From positions 36,432,954 to 36,496,953 of the forward strand of contig NC_135167.1 of NCBI RefSeq assembly GCF_041146795.1: a stretch of 64,000 nt of DNA, given 5' to 3'. Positions 23,644 to 36,569 of the stretch are shown piece by piece (position 1 is the first letter of the stretch; every line of letters begins with the position of its first letter). The stretch is from Maylandia zebra. Its lineage: Eukaryota > Chordata > Actinopteri > Cichliformes > Cichlidae. The notes below the pieces were generated by a model. That model saw only the letters and a list, made by a program, of their open reading frames with translations, did no database searches and was not told the origin of the DNA. A program made the position numbers and the translations under genes.

Positions 23644-24858
23644 TACACTCTAAAAAAAGATCTGCTGGCTTAACGTAAAAAAATTAAGGTAACAATTTGC
23701 ATGGATCTTTTTAAGTTACTTCAGCTTAGCCACTATAGCGTAAATGCCACAAGAGTTCTCTAGTTAGGCAAACTCTATTCCTTACGTACAAACAACATGA
23801 TTTGCTTTGTCCTCTACAAGCTTAATTAAGTTGAACCAACTTAATTTTAATTGTTTAAAAAATTACTCCATTTAGTTATTAAAACTTATTTTTTTACTTT
23901 TATTCTACTCAGAAATATCCATGCAAATTGTTACCTTAATTTTTTTGAGTACTAATAACTTACAATAACTTATAACTTACAATTATACAATAAATTACAC
24001 ATTGAAATTCCAGTTTTATGATCAAACTGTTTATTAGAACACCAGTCCACCATTCCAGACTCATTGACATTTCAATAGCAGACAAAATTGTTGCCTCCAT
24101 AAAATAAATGACATAAAACACCCCTGTAAATCTGTCTCAAAAAGACTGAACATTTTGACAGTCATGCTCTGATTCAAGTTTGTTTGTGTTAAAGTGATAG
24201 TTTAGGTTTTTTTAAGTATGAAGTACATTGTGAGTGTATTACACACAGTAGACAGCAGTCAGCACATTCCTGCCACCAACACGCACGATAGGCTCAGTTT
24301 GTTTGTGTGACTTTGGTAAATCTGAACTAACCCGAACTAACACCAAAGTCACCAAATAACACAATTACACTTACTGATCAAGGCAGCAGGAGACCAGCAA
24401 CTCCTGTGTGCTGTCAGGTAAAATTGCTGTTTTTGTCCATGGACGCTGGTGGGCCAGAGCGATTGAAACAACAAGCAGTAGAACTTCTCTTTCCTCACAG
24501 AAAAGGCTGTCTGATAGCAAAATAAAGCAGTAAACATATTCTTGATATAATGTACATTTAAACTGACATCAGTTTTATTAGGATGGAGGCTCATCTTGCG
24601 TGCCGGTGGCCCCGTCTGCTTCTCCGTAGGTGGAGCTTACTGACTGCCATCTACTGTGTGTATGTACCTCATATACAGCCTCACTTCAAAAGACCTGAGC
24701 TATCCTTTTAAAGTGCATTATTTTTAACTAGGTGTACTTAATGCTCAACGCTCAACTTTACACCTACTGCCTACTGTACAGTATGTAACACAACACATTG
24801 CAAACAACAGTGGAACATTTCCCGTTTAATTTGAGGATAGCCTCACTCTTCACATTTT

Positions 24859-26456
24859 TTAGTACAACAGTTTACTTTTTAGTGACATTACCTTAGGACT
24901 GGCTTTCAGATCATCCAGCTCGAGGAATATCTTTTGAAACACTTCAAAAGTGTTTTTCAGTTCTTTTGGGTAGCTGAGGTTGAGTGCATATATCAGCCCC
25001 ATTAGCAAGGCACAGGCTCTGGGTACATCCAGGTCTGCTAGGACTTCTGTTCCTTCAAGTATGATCCTTGCGCTGGCTGGATCAGACGTTGTGGCACCTC
25101 TGGTTACAATCTTCATCACTTCATTGGTAATATCGCCGCCACCATCCTGGTAGATCAGAATCAATATAAATGTTTTAAGTAATCATACTTATACATGAGA
25201 GTAACACAAAATAGGGCTGCAACTAACAATTTTAGTTATCTGATTATGTCTGTGAAGGTTCTCTTTGCAAGCTCCTTTGACGATTATCTGATTAGTTGTT
25301 TGGTCCAGAAAATGTCAGAAAATGGTGAAAAATGTCAATGTTTCTCAGAGCCCAATATGATGACCTCAAATGTCAAACATATTCAGTTTGCTGTCATAGA
25401 GGAGTAAAGAAACCAGAAACGATTCACATTTATGAAGCTGAAACCAGAGAATTTGGACTTCTTTTTCTAAAATAATTACTTAAACCGATCAATCAATTAT
25501 CAAAATAGTTGCCGATTAATTTAGAAATCAATTAATAATAGATTAGATCGTAGCTCTAATACAAAGTATAGTCATGTCTGATTTACCTGCTCTTTGAAGA
25601 GATCCTCCTCCTTTTCCCTGAGATACACCACTAAGCCACGGATAGCGACCTCTCGCCTTCTCTCCACAGAATCGTCCTGTGAATAAGAAAAAGAATGTCG
25701 AACTGCTCTTCGAGGAGGATGGGTTTTTGATAATTACATCCAAAAAAAAAAAAAAAAAAGGATTGACTTTATATGGCCTGAACTGTACCAATTATAGATT
25801 TCCAGTGATAATCAAAATAATGAATTGATCATTTCAAAGAGCCATTTCTCTGAAATGATCAATTCATGAACTTGAAAAATCCAGGTAACAAATAGAAAAA
25901 CTGCAAAATCTTGCAAATTACTCTGCCAATCATGATCCACATCACCTATAATTTGTTTTATTATTAAGTATTTATAGTTTTAATTGATATTTGTGCCTCA
26001 AGCTCTAAACAATAATTTGACATAGTTGAGTTGTAAACAGCTACCTTTTAAGACTCAATATCACCTATTGGAAAAAAAAAGTGGATTATCCTATTTGAAA
26101 TAAACTACATTTCATTCATTCATACCTCTAGCAGCATGTTCTGGATGCGCCGAATGCGCATTTTTGCAGCCCCTCCTCTTGAGGACAGCAAGGACTTTAT
26201 TTTCTGAGAGTACTGGTCCAGCTTTGCCATGAATGTTGTCTCCAGGTTAACAGTGGTGATCCTTCTGAATTCTTGGTTTATCTGTATAAAAAAAAGGCAC
26301 AAATAGGCACAACATGTTAATGTATACAATTTACTTTAAAAGAATACATACTGCAAATTATCTTATGGAAAAATATTTACCTGAACTGCATCAAAAAGAG
26401 CAGGCCATCTTTCTTTCAGGTCATTGATTTTTGGTGCTTGATTGACAACTTCCTGC
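24859..26456 (-). CDS. SAMD3-like multi-copy teleost protein, C-terminal part
   Basis: Four coding exons on the minus strand, all with GT/AG borders and phase 0 after the first: 26381-26456, 26126-26281, 25587-25676 and 24859-25146 (stop at 24859). A probable non-coding or start exon ends at about 27196 with donor gtgagt. Joined, they give about 200 residues with WPALFDAVQ, EFRRITTVNL, VAIRGLVVYLRE, ALLMGLIYALNLSYPKEL and SPKVMSLKSKLL. From memory this order of blocks matches the C-terminal half of a large family of predicted fish proteins labelled sterile alpha motif domain-containing 3-like. The SAM/N-terminal part is missing and no good ATG precedes the exon at 26456, so this may be a truncated copy. 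Function unknown. Confidence 0.6.
25212..25558. mobile_element. hAT-like MITE in intron of SAMD3-like gene
   Basis: Starts tagggctgcaactaac and ends with ...gatcgtagctcta; interior AT-rich, about 347 bp. Flanks acacaaaa and atacaaag agree at six of eight positions, consistent with an old hAT duplication. Confidence 0.6.
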
Positions 26457-27584
26457 CTGCGAATGGAGAATGTTATGTTATGTTTCCAAATCAAAGATAT
26501 TTTTTCTTAAGTGATACAACTGCGCTTATGTATCTGCAGTTAACACCCAAAAGAGCAAAATTATATTTTATGTGCTAATGCACACTCAATGTAATGTCAT
26601 TAAAACAACTAGTTTATGAATGTTACTTAAGATCTTTCCTGTGGCGTTTCTACAACATGGCGTTCGCTTCCTCGCCCGCGTTTTTTGACTGAACTTTGAC
26701 ACAGGCTGTTCTTCAGCTAGGGCTCAATTAACAAACTTCAATCTCACATAAAAATAACTCTAGGACTTAAACATCAAAATGCATCGATGTTAAACCGAAT
26801 GTATACTCAGTAACCTACATTTGTTTAGTCATGAATGTAAAATGGCCCAGCCTTTTGCTGGTCAAACCTTCATCAACGCTGCAACGATTTCAAAGTAGAA
26901 AGAAGAAAAACATGTATTACCCTGTCTTTGCAGAGTTAAAACTACTGCTACAGAAGCTCAGTGTCAATTAACACCATTTGGCTGCCACCGTAAAACAAAA
27001 CTTAACAAAGACTAATGTTACGGTCGAATTACTTCACAAGTTAGCCAGAAGTGTAACGTTACTAGCTTATCACCACCACTCGCCGAGGAAGAGTTTAGTG
27101 TTGTGTAAAAAGGATTTCTTGCAGTGCGTGTTGATAGAGTTAAAGTTAGAGTTATTAGCTGCTGTGAATAAAACAAGGCAAAAAATTGTACTCACCACAA
27201 AGCTTTAACGTTTGATAATGTTCCGTACAAAATGCCGCTTCTCTGCTTTCTCTCTTTGCCTCCGTTTCTTTCGATCAGTGGTCTGAGAGCACAACATGTC
27301 TGGGCAAGTCAGCCTTGTACTCAGCTTTTAAAGGACGCTTACGAGATTTTTAAGTTGTATTAACTGAATACACTTTCATGTTAAGTTAACACAGAAATGT
27401 CTGTTCAAAATCGATATATTACTGAGCTAAGACTGTTTTCTTTATTTTCATTTCGACCAACTCATTAAATTAAGTTATCAACTGATTACAATGTGTACAT
27501 GCAACAAACTTAATTTTTTATGCAGAAAAAGCTATTAATTTTAAGCTTTACTTACTAACCCCATGAATCATTTTTTAGAGTGTA

Positions 27585-29640
27585 GAAATCGACGTATGAA
27601 CAGACATTTGGAGATAAGTAACTAGTAAAAAGAAATAGTAAATAAGATTCATGGCAGTCAAATTCATTAGCTGATACATTTCCTCATATTATATCTGTCA
27701 CAGCTGATGTTAGTCTGATGGCTTCCCTCAGTCTCTGTATTGGCCATCACAGCCGAGTGCTAGCAGTCACATTAAGTTAACATATGGTTTTATTTGCAGG
27801 AGGGTTAAACAGAGCTGTTGTCCTCTTGAAACAAGAGTACACTCCAACGAGGTAATTAACTTGTGAAGCTGTTGAGCTTCAAGAATAACAAAAATATATT
27901 TCAGTAACATAACACTAAAGTAATTTCCACAAATTATTAATTTATTGTTACAGGTTTGGTTTCAGAACATATACACATCTATATTATGATCCAATAACTT
28001 ATTGAACTTACACTTCTGACTGATAGATAACAAATTGCCTGTGACTTGGAGCCTATTTAATATTAGCAGCTTCACCAATTCTGCACAGTCTGTCTCGGCC
28101 TGTGGGGAAGCAAGAAATTAGAAACACAATTAACAGCAGAGTGAACAAATATGAAAGTCAGCTATCCTGTGATGACTGAGCCTCTGCAGGCAGCAGCCCC
28201 TATCTTCAGGCGTTTTGTTGCCAGATGGCAGATAACTCGTATCTGAGCCAATACTTCATCTTACTTGCAGTGCTTATTGTTTACAGACCTCTGGGCTTGC
28301 GGTACTTACATTAGTATTATTTATTTTTAACCTTAATACATTATGTCATTTTATTACTGCAGTAATCACCGGACACCCTGCTACTGAGTAAAACTACAAC
28401 AACTAATCAAATGTCGTGGTATGCTACTCATCATGCTGTATAGCAAATGTTAGCATGCTACCATGCTCAGGCAGTTAACATGCTTAAAGGGGCTTTTGGC
28501 CAACAGGGATTACTGTGCTAGCACCACTGTGTTGTCCATATGACCGTCATACACTTTTACATGACAGAAACAGCAGTAGGTCTACTTTAACATCGACGTG
28601 TTAGCATAATCAGTGAACATATGTTAGCATATGTTCAGCTCAAAGTAGTGCTTTGCAGCATTGTTAGCTACACCTCAGTACAGCTAGCATAGCCATTTAG
28701 TGTTTTTCTGTTTGTTTCTGGTTAAAATGAAGAATATTCACTGCAGCACACACTGAGCAGCACATAGTCAAACACACTCAGTGTGTAACAGATATTGTTG
28801 TGTTATGCATACTAAAAAAGCTTGTACAATCAGATAATTGTAACCACACAATTACAATGCTCCGCGCATAATAATGTTAACACTAAACTTCAAGAAAGTC
28901 AGCCAAAGAGAAATATGCACCTGAGGTGCATTTTAACTATAGAACTGTGCAGGGCACTAGAAAGAGGCTCGTTAGTTACATTTTTTGAAAAAGTATCACC
29001 ATGTACTCTTTATTCTTGAATGGACTTACTCAGCTCCATCCCGTTCTGTTGCTTCGCTCTGTGCTTTACTCCCATGGGTGCTCATTATGGAGGAAGTTTG
29101 TTTGATCTGTTCTTTTATTACTGTTTGAACCCGAAGCGTCTCTCTGCGGAGAATCAACATGACTAGTTAAAACTGCTGCCATTACATAGACAAACACTAT
29201 TTTTTTAATGTAAGGTGCCATTATGTGAACAAGACTAACTACTGCATCATCTGCTTTTTTAAGACTGTTATGATTCATAAAGGAAAATTATGATATCTGC
29301 AGCACTATTTGCTTTCTCAGAAAAGATTTCTCTCTCTGCTGCAATGGGACGAGTAATCACACAGAAGTGATCAGTTGTGCCTCGGTGCCTTAAGTACAAT
29401 TAACCACTATAATTAGTTTCCATTTAAAGAGGTCGATTTAGTATAGCCATACAAGAAGAACATTTAGTTTCACCAGTAAATAACTTTCAAAGATTACAAG
29501 TTATAGAGAACCATATAATATACAACACTTTGCACATTAGATGAGGTAAGACGCCACAATGCCGGTTTGTCATGAGAACAAATTCTAATCAATAACAGCC
29601 AGTAAAAATCCCAGCAGAACAAAATATACGGACCTATTTC
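27585..29640. other. No gene seen
   Basis: Intergenic. Around 28430-28690 short runs of gttagcatgcta-like words recur, a loose repeat I cannot classify. Confidence 0.4.
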
Positions 29641-29654
29641 CTGCTTCATATAAG

Positions 29655-29830
29655 TTATATACACCGATCAGCCATAACATCATGATTTCATGCATGTGAA
29701 GTGAATAACGCTGATTATCTCTTCATTCTGTTCCCTTCTGTTGGGGAGGACATGACCTTTGTGTCCTCAAAGTTAATGTGTTAGAAAACTGGACAAGCTT
29801 AAGGAGTCAAAACGTTATCCCCAGTCAGTG
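29655..29830 (+). repeat. Tc1/mariner-type repeat fragment
   Basis: The sequence tacaccgatcagccataaca, followed by gtgaagtgaataacgctgat and a block near gtcctcaaagttaatgtgtt, matches a widespread fish repeat from memory. Only the left end is present. Confidence 0.5.
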
Positions 29831-30599
29831 TGTGTGCTGTGTACATGCAGCCTGTATGTATGAACCTGTTTTAAGTCTTATAGTTTCCACTTTTCTCACC
29901 AGTTAGGCATGCAAACCTGTTACACTACTGCAAAAGTGTTGCACAAAGTAATGGTGTGTTTACTGTGTTTGGTTTGACAGTGAATGTTAGTCTGTGCGTC
30001 TAAGCTTGTGCATTTAACCCAAGTAAAAACATGCAGTTCATAAAACCATTTCCAAAAGAACAAGAACACTGTGTAAGAGTGTAAATTAAAACATAATGCA
30101 GTGGAATATAATGTGACCAAAAGTGTGTGAGACTCTAAGAATGATAGTCTGGCCCTCGGGTGGAACTGTACTAAAGGGATTCTGTCATGGAAATCTCTGC
30201 ATGGGCTCAGGAACACTTCTAGAAATCACTGTCTATGTTTGCCCACAAATCTGCATCATGCATGTGTGAGCACTGCTGAAACACTGCTGTCGTTTCTGCG
30301 CCAAACTGTAAGCTGACTGGAGCAAAGTGGAAAACTGTTCTGTGGTCACACACTTTTTTATTATTTTGCGTTATCTGGACTGAAGAGGAGATGGACAGTT
30401 TATAATCAGTACAAGTTCAGCAGCCTTCATCTGTGATGATAATCAGGTGTGTTAGTGCCTGTGGAACTGGATCTGGAGAGGCAGCATCAATGCTAAAGGT
30501 ACATACAGCCTTGTCTATGTCAGCAGGACAAAGACAAAAACTGCACACTGCAATTTTTACAACAGCATGGCGGGGTAACTGAGCTGCCTGCAGCCCAGA

Positions 30600-30990
30600 C
30601 TGTTCACCAATAAAAAAATATTTGGAGCATTATGAAATGAAAGACACGGCAAAGAAGATCCAGTCAAGAATCAGAAAAGAACGAGTCGACATTCGTCTCC
30701 CAAAAGCAGCCGGTATCCCTGATTTTCCCAGATGTTTACGGACTGTCGTCAGTAGAAGGGATGCTACACGTTCGTAAACATGGCCCAGCTTCAGATGTGT
30801 TGCTGTCAACAAAATCAAAAGCACCTATTTTCTAACTGAAATGGTACATTTTCTCAATTGAAACATTTGATTTGCTGTCTGTGTTCTACTGTAAATAAAA
30901 TCTTTGCATTCTGTTTCTATTTGTATTTTCCACAGCATGCCAGCTTTCTGCAGTTGTGATGCTGAACATATGTGCAATGCTGTCGTCTGG
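30600..30990 (+). repeat. Degenerate interspersed repeat fragment
   Basis: Blocks resembling a common fish DNA repeat: aagggatgctacacgttcgtaa, then gctgtctgtgttctactgtaaataaaat, ending ttgcattctgtttctatttg. It has no coding capacity and its boundaries are vague. Confidence 0.4.
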
Positions 30991-32019
30991 GTTGGTAGGC
31001 AGATTAGCCTTGTCAGGTCACCAGTAAAAGATCCATCATAAAATATGATATAAAAATATGCAGACATTTGGTTTAACAAAATAAGCAGCATCCAGAAGTC
31101 CAGAGTGCCTTCCTCTGCAAAAATAACCTGTGAGACGGGAGAAACCTGCAGTGTGGTCAGGAAATGTTACTCACTTTTAATTTGTCTTGTAAGATACACT
31201 GCACTCAATTTCTTCATGGAGCAGGACCGTCAGTCATTCCAGTTCAAACTGACCTTGACCTAACCTAACAGTTACCATGGAAACCACAGCCAAATCTAGA
31301 GGAAACTTTACAACAATGCTGCAAACTAACCAGCTCCACATCCTGCACTTATATAATCTGTCAACATTTGCAAAATAAAACAATAGCTGAGATATGTCAC
31401 AGTGTAAAAAATGAATCTGACAGTATGGATTAACCACTTATCTCTAAATGTTTCATTTAATGAGTTTCATGTTTATTGTTTTATTTTTTTTATCAGCTAT
31501 AGTGTTTAAAATAAATGAATGGTACCTACGTGAGGGCCTGGGAGGGAGTATAACACCAGAACCTTAAGAGCACAGCAGCACCCTCGCTATGAGAGCATTC
31601 ACAGCTACAGTACAGAGAGCCAGTAGCAGCATCAGGTGACTCAAGTATTGATTTTGGGGGGGGGGAAGTGTGTGACAGGGTTTATGACTATATAAACCTT
31701 CTGATACCTCACTGTCACTTGTCATAAAACTCCACCGTCTGCTCACAATTTGAATTAGAGTTCAGATTCTTCTGATTGTGTGAAATACTGAAGCATATTG
31801 TTGACACAACTGCATCTAATTTTCTTCATATTCTCTAACGTTCTGCATTGTTTGTTTTGTGAGTGGATGGTTGTTATATGTAATAAGTCCAAATGTAAAA
31901 CTAAGGTGGTGATCATGTATTCGCTGTGCTGAACATGGAGACCACTCCCCCGAGTCTCTGCTCCTTACATGTTAAGCCTCGTCCTTTTGTTCTGACAAGC
32001 TTTCAGAGCCCTGCAGCTC

Positions 32020-32023
<4 letters not shown>
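30991..32023. other. No gene seen
   Basis: Intergenic sequence with one poly-G run (31656-31668). No coding exon was identified. Confidence 0.45.

Positions 32024-32096
<73 letters not shown>
32024..32096. repeat. (TG)n microsatellite
   Basis: An uninterrupted TG tract of about 36 units. Confidence 0.98.
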
Positions 32097-32097
<1 letters not shown>

Positions 32098-33005
32098 TAC
32101 TTCCTGTTGGTTCACTGGGGGAGGACAATAAGACAATGAAAGCGCTTGTCGCTGCTAATAAAGAACACAATACCTCCTTTACTGAGCACGAACTGCTTGA
32201 GTGATTCAAACCCTGCTCTGGGACTGCGTGTTTTTCTTTCATTGAAAAGCTTTTTTTGTTGTCGTTTTTGATGTGCAAATGTGTAGTTGCTCCACTGTAT
32301 GGGGGTCGGGTTTGTCCAGTGTGGTTCTAATGTTGATACAAATATGTGCCTCCACTGTGCAAATGACAGATGTGGCTGAAATGACTGCACGGTCTGTCAT
32401 GACCAGGAAGGGGCAGCTTCTCTGACTGCAGAAGAAAACCTGATTGTAATGAAGTCGACAAGAAAGTGATGCTTTGGCTTCTCCAGGTTTGTCCACTTAT
32501 TACAGTAACAGTGTTACTGAAGGCAAGATTATATTTATTTTGTAAATTATAAAGGATAAAAACACAGGGTGTGATTCAGAGCTTGTGTCAGGCAGTCGTG
32601 CTGTGACAGACGAGTTGCTACCATATGAGAGTGAAGTGTTCCTCAGCTTCTAAGACAGGCCAAAAATTCGGCTTGGTTTTTAAAACTGATCTAGATGGCA
32701 GTGGACAAAAAGCTCAGCTTGATGGAGCAATGTCATCTTTCATATGCAGTAAATGGCCTTTGCTTAACAGTTGAAGCTCAGTTATTTATTATTGTCCATA
32801 ATTCTCTACGATGGACATTTTTGTCAGGTGATGTTTTGAGTTAGTGCTAAATTTCAGGAAGTTTCTGCTGGTTCAAGTGTGCCGACAACACTGACTCAGT
32901 GAGAGTAGCTCAGGTACATCCAGGAGGTCAGTGACTGCCTCAAGGGCAGTGACAGCAGCAAAGCAAGGCTGCGACAGCACGTAAGCAGCATCCATCCATT
33001 TACAG

Positions 33006-33019
33006 GTGTGTGTGTGCGT

Positions 33020-33088
<69 letters not shown>
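33006..33088. repeat. (GT)n microsatellite
   Basis: A GT tract with a few GC interruptions at its left end. Confidence 0.97.
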
Positions 33089-33089
<1 letters not shown>

Positions 33090-33761
33090 ATTCACATCTT
33101 TGGGCAGTTTAGGATCACCAATTATCTGAATCCTACCAACTACGTGTCTCTGAGATGAGGGATGGAGAGAGAACTCACACAGGTACGAGGCAAACACTTT
33201 CAGGTGTGAGGCAGTGGTGTTAGCCACCACGTTACTGTGTTGCCATGGTGATGATTAAGAAACCATCGACAGAAAAAAACTAGTCCAACTCTTCTCCACA
33301 GAAATGGGTTCTGGTTTATCTCCATTTATCTCCATGTGCTAGTTCACTATGAGCATTGGTATATCAAATCATGTGAAGGGGACGAATACGATGCTGTGGA
33401 AATTAATGAAACAACCGTTACAAATGTTCCAGCCACTAAGCAGCAAGATAAATGAACACAAGGCTTCAGGCAGCTGGAGCTGATGTGCTGTTTAAGCAGA
33501 TTGAACACAACAGGGTTATTTATTAAATCCCACTCGGAATCATGGAGTAAGACAAGGCAGCAAGGGAAATTCCATATCCTAACTTCCCTGTCACGTATTG
33601 ATTATACACTGCTGTTTGCCAAGTGATCCATGGAAACCTTTCTATGATAGACTGTCACAAAAACCGCAGCTAGGACTGAAACTCTGAGATGTGTGACTGA
33701 AACTTTGCAAACCTGTATTTGAGGTAAACGTGTCCCTTCTTTCTTTCTGTCTACAGATAAG

Positions 33762-35997
33762 ATGCTGCTCCCAGCCGGCCTGTTGATTGTCCTGCTGTGC
33801 CTGAGTCACATGGGCAGTGCGTGGGGTTTCGCCCGTCTGCTTGATGATGTAGAGCTGCGCTCAGCTTTCTCGGTCGCTCGCACCAGCAGCATGGAAGGTG
33901 GACCAAAGATGACGGTAACCTTTGACGCTGTTTACGTCAACATCGGTGGGGACTTTGATGCCAAGTCTGGTCTGTTCCGCTGTCGTATCCCTGGAGCCTA
34001 CTACTTTTCCTTCACCGTGGGAAAGTTTCCACATAAGGACCTGTCTGTGATGCTGATGAAAAACAGGAATGAGGTGCAGGCCATTGTGTATGAAGAAAAT
34101 GCAGGGGAGGAGAGGAAGGTACGCTTCAGGGCTTCAATCTTATTTGTTTTTATGTACAGAAAGCTGCTAGCGGCCAAATCTTATAATCCAGTAGTGCTTT
34201 ACATGTTCAGCAGGTATTACTGGTTAGGATTACTACACTTGGAGGATGAGACTGACCTAAACTTTTATCCCCTTGTCAAAGTGGGTAATAAACACCCCGG
34301 TATCTCTCTCTCGTCAGTGACTGAGCGGAAATGCACCAAGCCCTAATACACCTCTGCTTATTATAATAAAGTGACTGTTTTTTAACTTTGGAGCCTGCTT
34401 CAGGTTTTTATGGAAGTGAGCTCCAGCTCCACAGTTAGTACTTTGACTGGCCACAACATTAAATAATCTACCTTACATTGTGCTTATACACACAGCTGGC
34501 CCAGCAGGACACGGTTAAAGAAGCTCCGAGTGCAGATCTGTCAGGCACTGGGACTTTGGGACTTTGCTTTGTGAAGTGAAATTCCTGACACTGAGAACTG
34601 TACTGAAGGTGTCCTGGGCTAAGATCCCCCAGCATGAATCTGTTGTGTTTTTTAGTGCTCAGTCAGAATCAAGAAGACTGGGTCAGGGTCTCTGGCTCTG
34701 TTTCATGTGCCTCAGCTGTCCTCAGGGCACGCTCTCCTACTGGGTGAAGCCATGCACACCTTCTGGTATATTCCAGTGGCATGCACATGAATGTCAGACC
34801 CAGAGGTTTCCCAGCAGATCATTGCATTTCATGCACATTTAAAAAATGCAAAAGCTTCTAATCTAATCAAGCTACCAGATTTCCCAAAATATGGAACTTC
34901 AATAACCTTTAAACAGGCCCCGGCACTTTATAGAGACATCTTATAATTGATTGAATCAATCTCTCTCGATGTGTGTTTTTTCTCCCCATATTTACAGCGC
35001 TCTTTTATGATGTCAGAGGTTGTGGTAGCACTCACAGAGGGTGTGTTTGTGTGGGGATGGGAATGAGATCAGATCAGAGCGGATTATTCCGTCCAATGAA
35101 AGGCTGTGTGACAGGATCATGTGTTTGTTGTTGATGTGAAACAGGCCTCGGTATGACTACACCGGCATAACAGTCTGCATCATTCCTCAGGTGCAGAGCC
35201 AGAGTGTCATGTTGCAGCTGGAGTTCGGGGACACTGTCTGGCTCCGTCTCCATGGCGACCCTCGCTACGCGCTGTACAGCAACACCGGACACTACACCAC
35301 CTTCAATGGTTACCTTGTGTACCCCGATGTCTACGGCTACCAAACGCACCACCATCACCACCAGCAGCACGCCGACTCCGAGCAGCCACTGCAAGACAAC
35401 ATCCCACTGCCGAGCGACAACCAGGCCACGGATCATGTCAGACCCGGAATGACGGATGGGGAGAAGGAGCCGCAAATGAAAGAGGAAGAAGAGGAGGAGG
35501 AGGACGAAGAGGATGACCAGAGATCTGCTTTCTCGGTGGGGCGCACCCAAAGCATTGTGGGCGTGAACCAACTGGGCATGCCGCAACACCAGCCGGTGAG
35601 CTTCGACACTGCATTTGTTAACATAGGGGAAGACTTCAACGTGACAGAGGGAGTGTTCACCTGCCGCATTCCCGGGGCGTACTATTTCTCCTTCAACGTG
35701 GGCAAGATGCCACAGAAGACACTGTCCGTCAAACTGATGAAGAACCGCCTGGAAGTGCAAGCGATGATCTATGACGATAGCCAAGGTGAGAAAGCTCTGC
35801 AAAGCCAGAGTTTGATGCTGTCACTTAAACCAGGGGACACAGTCTGGCTCTACTCCCACCAGAGAGATGGATTCGGTGCCTACAGCAACCACGCCAAGTA
35901 CATCACTTTTACCGGCTTCCTGGTATACCCAGATTTTCCTGCTGCCGCCACCACCAATACTGCCACCAGCCAATCATATGCAGACAAGAAACCCTAG
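33762..35997 (+). CDS. c1qtnf4: C1q/TNF-related protein 4 (two C1q domains)
   Basis: A secreted C1q/TNF-superfamily protein of 387 residues. The coding exons are 33762-34118 (donor gtacgc) and 35191-35997 (acceptor cctcag), joined in phase 0. A 5'UTR intron probably ends at 33756 (tctacag), six bases before the ATG. Residues 1-23 look like a signal peptide ([20 protein letters not shown]). C1q domain 1 is about residues 31-165 ([34 protein letters not shown]). C1q domain 2 is about 230-366 ([31 protein letters not shown]). There is no collagen stretch, and two C1q domains without collagen are diagnostic of CTRP4. The linker (170-229) is long, with five His at 172-176 and an acidic run at 217-228; the human linker is short and Pro-rich. 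Mammalian CTRP4 is linked to inflammation and feeding control. Confidence 0.95.
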
Positions 35998-36557
35998 CTG
36001 CAGCACCTTGACTAGGCACCGAACATTTCTGGAGGAATTCATATAAGATGGAAAAGTCTCAGATTTCACAGAAAGTACTGGGGAGCTGTACTCCAAATGA
36101 ATGCTGCTTTGTGGCTGTCTTTCTGCTTCATATGAATTCCTTCACAAAGTCACAGCGACCCGGACTGAGTGCAGCGCTTACAACAAAATCAATGTTCAGC
36201 CAGTGGCTTCCCAGGATATGATGTTGGCAGATGTGAATATTTAACTCTTTAATGAAAGTTCAGTGGTTATCACCCACTCACTCCTGTGTTAGCTCATCAG
36301 TTAGCGTCCATGTCTTTTATACAGCTCAAAAACAGAGTGGGATTCAGAAATACTCTGTGATATACTGTTAATGATTATTATATGATTGGATGGATATTGG
36401 GACAATATGGTGGAATGCTAAGGTGGAATGCTAGCAAGCTAACTTCTAAGTTGGGCAACAAAGATAGGTTAGCGAGCTGCATGTGCGGTCACAGATATCT
36501 GATAATTAATGCCAGCTGTTAGAAAGTCACTGACAAACACTGCATCCAAGGCGGTGC

Positions 36558-36563
36558 AATAAA
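36558..36563 (+). promoter_or_regulatory. Candidate poly(A) signal for c1qtnf4
   Basis: First AATAAA after the stop codon, about 560 bp downstream. Another AATAAA lies at 36802. Which one is used cannot be told from sequence. Confidence 0.35.
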
Positions 36564-36569
36564 CACAGC

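Larger units (their letters stand above)
23644..27584 (-). mobile_element. TIR-bounded element carrying a spliced SAMD3-like gene
   Basis: Ends are tacactctaaaaaa (23644-23657) and its inverse ttttttagagtgta (27571-27584), with outer TA as possible target duplication. This is the terminus of a common fish DNA-element type. Inside are a 28-bp perfect inverted repeat (23677-23704 and 23919-23946), a nested hAT MITE (25212-25558) and a five-exon minus-strand gene. No transposase is visible. The outer match is short, so the boundaries are inferred. Confidence 0.5.

Noticed and set aside
23172..23678. 168-codon frame considered as an exon
   Set aside because: No recognisable motif, no splice context, and it runs into the tacactctaaaa transposon end.
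32003..32278. His-Thr repeat frames
   Set aside because: Translation of a TG microsatellite.
35074..35802. 242-codon minus-strand frame
   Set aside because: A shadow of the c1qtnf4 second exon on the other strand.
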